From Opitutaceae bacterium (lineage in GTDB: Bacteria; Verrucomicrobiota; Verrucomicrobiia; Opitutales; Opitutaceae), in assembly GCA_019455245.1 (NCBI GenBank), contig JACFMR010000022.1, forward strand, positions 1 through 61,849: a DNA stretch of 61,849 nucleotides. The letters run 5' to 3'. The translations under genes and the position numbers were made by a program. Every line of letters begins with the position of its first letter. Position 1 is the first letter of the stretch. Below, piece after piece: positions 60,079 to 61,849 of this stretch. Below the pieces are notes generated by a model that was given only the letters and a program-made list of their open reading frames with translations, was not told where the DNA came from and did no database searches.

Positions 60079-60510
60079 AACCACAGATGAACACAGATGC
60101 ACACAGATATGACGGACCTCACGCTCAGCTGACGTTCGCCATCATCGGTTGTGCCATGGAGGTTTTGAATGGACTGGGGGCCGGATTGCATGAAAAGCCA
60201 TACGAGAACGCGCTGATGGTCGAATTCGGCCTCAAAGGGCTGGCCTGTGATCAGCAGCGTAATTTTCCAGTAACCTACAAAGGAGTGAAGGTTGGGGAGT
60301 ATATTCCCGACATGATTGTGGCGGCAGCGGTGGTGGTGGATGCCAAGGTAATCGAGCGGATTACGGACGTAGAACGCGGTCAGATGATGAATTATCTTCG
60401 CATCACCGGACTGAGGATTGGTCTCATCATTAATTTCCGGCGACCCAAGCTCGAATGGGAGCGAGTGATTCTCTAACTCATCTGTGTGAATCTGTGTCCA
60501 TCTGTGGTTA
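60079..60510. mobile_element. Putative small mobile element bounded by CACAGAT inverted repeats
   Basis: The left end AACCACAGATGAACACAGAT and following GCACACAGAT match, in reverse complement, the right end 60478-60510 (TCATCTGTGTGAATCTGTGT...TGTGGTT) at about 28 of 32 positions. Between them lies one gene, the GxxExxY protein, with codon use less GC-rich than its neighbours. Each end has three CACAGAT units about 10-11 bases apart. No target-site duplication is evident. Confidence 0.6.
60087..60476 (+). CDS. GxxExxY family protein
   Basis: A 129-residue protein with the naming motif in GAGLHEKPYENALMVEFGL. YIPDMIV and VVVDAKVIE give an Asp...Asp-x-Lys arrangement resembling the PD-(D/E)xK nuclease core, with QMMNYLRITGLRIGLIINF at the end. 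The function of the family is unknown. Its ATG lies inside the left inverted repeat and its stop is 2 bases before the right one. Codon use differs from the flanking genes, which suggests recent arrival. Confidence 0.87.
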   Translation: MNTDAHRYDGPHAQLTFAIIGCAMEVLNGLGAGLHEKPYENALMVEFGLKGLACDQQRNFPVTYKGVKVGEYIPDMIVAAAVVVDAKVIERITDVERGQMMNYLRITGLRIGLIINFRRPKLEWERVIL

Positions 60511-60776
60511 ACAAAGCATTCACTCCTCCCATCGAGTGCCCCGTTTGCGGCGAAAGCGTGCCGCGCGGCGCGCGCGCCTGCCCGGGCTGCGGGGCGGACG
60601 AACGCTCTGGCTGGGACGAGGACACCACGCGCTACGACGGACTCGATCTGCCGGATTCGGCGTTCGACGACGAACCCACGCACAGACCGGCACCGCGCAC
60701 CTCTCGTGACACGCTTTGGCTCGTTGTCACCTTCTTCGTGCTCCTGGCCATTATCACTGCATTTGTGATCCGCTGA
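60504..60776 (+). CDS. Zinc-ribbon membrane protein
   Basis: A 90-residue protein whose GTG start (60504) lies in the right inverted repeat; GTG at 60486 is an alternative. A zinc ribbon (CPVCGESVPRGARACPGCGA) is followed by an acidic linker and one C-terminal membrane helix (LWLVVTFFVLLAIITAFVIR). It is a typical small envelope protein of unknown role. Confidence 0.75.
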   Translation: MVNKAFTPPIECPVCGESVPRGARACPGCGADERSGWDEDTTRYDGLDLPDSAFDDEPTHRPAPRTSRDTLWLVVTFFVLLAIITAFVIR

Positions 60777-60835
60777 TCTGCCTCATTGTCCGCACGGCAC
60801 CGCAACATAAACGCTCCGTTTCAACCCGTATCCGC

Positions 60836-61693
60836 ATGCGTCTACCCATTACCAAGACCCCCAAGCCCTATGTCGGCGGCGCGTTCATCCGCTCCGAGAG
60901 CGGGCGCACGTTTCCGTTGAATGATGCGAGAGGAAATTTCGTCGCCAACATGCCGCAGTGCACGCGCAAGGACCTGCGCAATGCGGTCGAGGCCGCGGCC
61001 AAGGCCGGTCCGGGCTGGGCCAAACGCACCGCCTACAACCGCGGCCAGATCCTTTACCGGCTCGGTGAAATGCTCGAGGCCCGGCGGCAGGAGTTGATCG
61101 ATACCCTCGTGCTCTTTGGCGCGACCAAGGCCGCCGCGACCAAGGAGGTGGATGCCTGTTCCGACCGGCTCATCTATTACGCGGGTTGGGCTGACAAATA
61201 CGAACAGGTGCTCGGCAACGTGAACCCCGTGGCCTCGCCGCACTTCAATTTTACCGTCACGGAGCCGATGGGTGTCATCGGCGTGATTGCCCCGGACACG
61301 CCCGCGCTGCTCGGTCTTATTTCACTCGTCGCGCCGGTCATCGTGAGCGGCAACACGGTCGTGGCGGAGGTCTCAGAGACGAATCCGTATCCGGCGATTC
61401 TGCTCGGCGAGATGCTGGCGACGAGCGACCTGCCCGGCGGCGTGGTCAACCTGCTCACCGGTTTCCGCCAGGAGTTGGTGCCGACTTTCGCGACGCACAC
61501 GCACCTGCGCGGCCTCAGCGCGGCGGTGGGTGCGGAGGACCGCAAGACGCTGCGCCTCGGCGCGGCGGAGAGCGTGAAGCGCGTGCACTTCGCCGACGCA
61601 AAGACCGACTGGCTCTCCGGGCAGGCCCAGGACCTTTACGCGATCCGCGATTTCATCGAGTTCAAGACCACCTGGCACCCGGTGGGGGCGTGA
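60836..61693 (+). CDS. ALDH-like protein without the catalytic domain
   Basis: A 285-residue protein alike to the N-terminal, NAD-binding part of aldehyde dehydrogenases (YVGGAFIRSESGRTFPLNDA, AAAKAGPGWAKRTAYNRGQI, VIAPDTPALLGLISLVAPVI, NPYPAILLGEMLATSDLPGG). The catalytic-Cys domain is missing and the C-terminus (YAIRDFIEFKTTWHPVGA) replaces it; the Glu of MELGGK is also absent. It may be a regulatory or structural partner of the ALDH at 58560. The start is the ATG at 60836. Confidence 0.83.
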   Translation: MRLPITKTPKPYVGGAFIRSESGRTFPLNDARGNFVANMPQCTRKDLRNAVEAAAKAGPGWAKRTAYNRGQILYRLGEMLEARRQELIDTLVLFGATKAAATKEVDACSDRLIYYAGWADKYEQVLGNVNPVASPHFNFTVTEPMGVIGVIAPDTPALLGLISLVAPVIVSGNTVVAEVSETNPYPAILLGEMLATSDLPGGVVNLLTGFRQELVPTFATHTHLRGLSAAVGAEDRKTLRLGAAESVKRVHFADAKTDWLSGQAQDLYAIRDFIEFKTTWHPVGA

Positions 61694-61706
61694 TGGTTTA
61701 GTGGCA

Positions 61707-61849
61707 ATGAATTCAGATCTCGCCCGCCGTTGGGACGCGATCATCACCGATTATATCGGTCAAATTAAACGCGGCCACATACCTTTGGCTGAAGAGCTAG
61801 CCCGGATATTGCATGAAGGCGGTGTTGCGGCACGGAGGGGCGGTCGGAA
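61707..61849 (+). CDS. Partial hypothetical protein at the window edge
   Basis: An open reading frame begins MNSDLARRWDAIITDYIGQI 13 bases after the ALDH-like stop and runs off the window after 47 codons. It reads ...EELARILHEGGVAARRGGR. No family is recognised from this part. Confidence 0.45.
   Translation, partial: MNSDLARRWDAIITDYIGQIKRGHIPLAEELARILHEGGVAARRGGR

Noticed and set aside
58488..60683. Minus-strand open reading frame of 731 codons across ALDH and the GxxExxY gene
   Set aside because: It is the shadow of well-supported plus-strand genes and crosses both inverted repeats; no motif is seen.
1..61849. CRISPR array, tRNA, rRNA or classical insertion sequence
   Set aside because: No regularly spaced direct repeats, cloverleaf candidates, ribosomal RNA segments or DDE transposase genes were noticed in a full read by eye.

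Overview
This 61.8 kb window is high-GC bacterial chromosome. It looks like a heterotrophic Verrucomicrobiota of the Opitutales/Opitutaceae type. That placement is an inference from gene content: expanded URO-D-fold proteins, DUF2961/GH172 enzymes, PhyH dioxygenases, Gfo/Idh/MocA oxidoreductases, heparinase-like proteins, a PEP-CTERM protein, and few clear Shine-Dalgarno sites. I see no rRNA, tRNA, CRISPR array, prophage or classical insertion sequence. About 61 protein genes are annotated, plus many dispersed intergenic palindromes of REP/MITE type.

Layout. 1-2.4 kb: minus-strand sugar-acid cluster (M24 peptidase, enolase-superfamily enzyme, solute-binding protein running off the edge). 2.5-5 kb: ECF sigma factor, zinc-finger anti-sigma factor and DUF4097 surface protein in one operon ending at a clear terminator. 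5.2-7.9 kb: Tat-exported metallo-beta-lactamase-fold protein, cytidylate-kinase-like protein and a JmjC/cupin oxygenase. 7.9-15.7 kb: minus-strand catabolic genes (M55 peptidase, GH172, PIG-L, ROK, Tat-exported toroid protein, PhyH), with a divergent AraC regulator. 16.6-26.4 kb: TPR protein plus orphan solute-binding protein, SpoU methyltransferase, a Gfo/Idh/MocA-aldo/keto reductase fusion, a membrane protein, a heparinase-family enzyme and a GDPD. 26.5-31.9 kb: a complete potABCD polyamine transporter framed by two paralogous genes that join an anti-sigma-like domain to a PAS domain. 32-35.3 kb: DegT aminotransferase, an exported nuclease-like protein, a PEP-CTERM protein. 35.5-41.4 kb: sulfatase followed by four consecutive URO-D-family genes. 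41.8-45.7 kb: ECF42-type sigma factor with DGPF/YCII, DUF1428, AHSA1 and DoxX-like genes. 45.9-54 kb: PhyH, a PL22 oligogalacturonate lyase, Gfo/Idh/MocA, DUF2961, a secreted toroid protein and a fifth URO-D gene. 54-57.4 kb: C45 hydrolase, SGNH hydrolase, NTF2-like protein, a Pmp3 peptide, a lipoprotein-like propeller. 57.5-61.8 kb: DeoC and aldehyde dehydrogenase, interrupted by a small GxxExxY element, then a zinc-ribbon protein, a half-length ALDH homologue and a partial gene.

How it fits together. Most genes serve uptake and breakdown of plant- or algae-type polysaccharides (uronates, sulfated or furanosidic glycans) and sugar acids. Two ECF sigma systems, an AraC regulator and two anti-sigma/PAS proteins supply local control. 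The most unusual observations are the anti-sigma/PAS pair around potABCD with a third decayed 3' copy; the URO-D array in which only two of four members keep the His-x-Cys...Cys zinc site; and a GxxExxY gene delimited by inverted repeats of CACAGAT units that also provide start codons to two genes.
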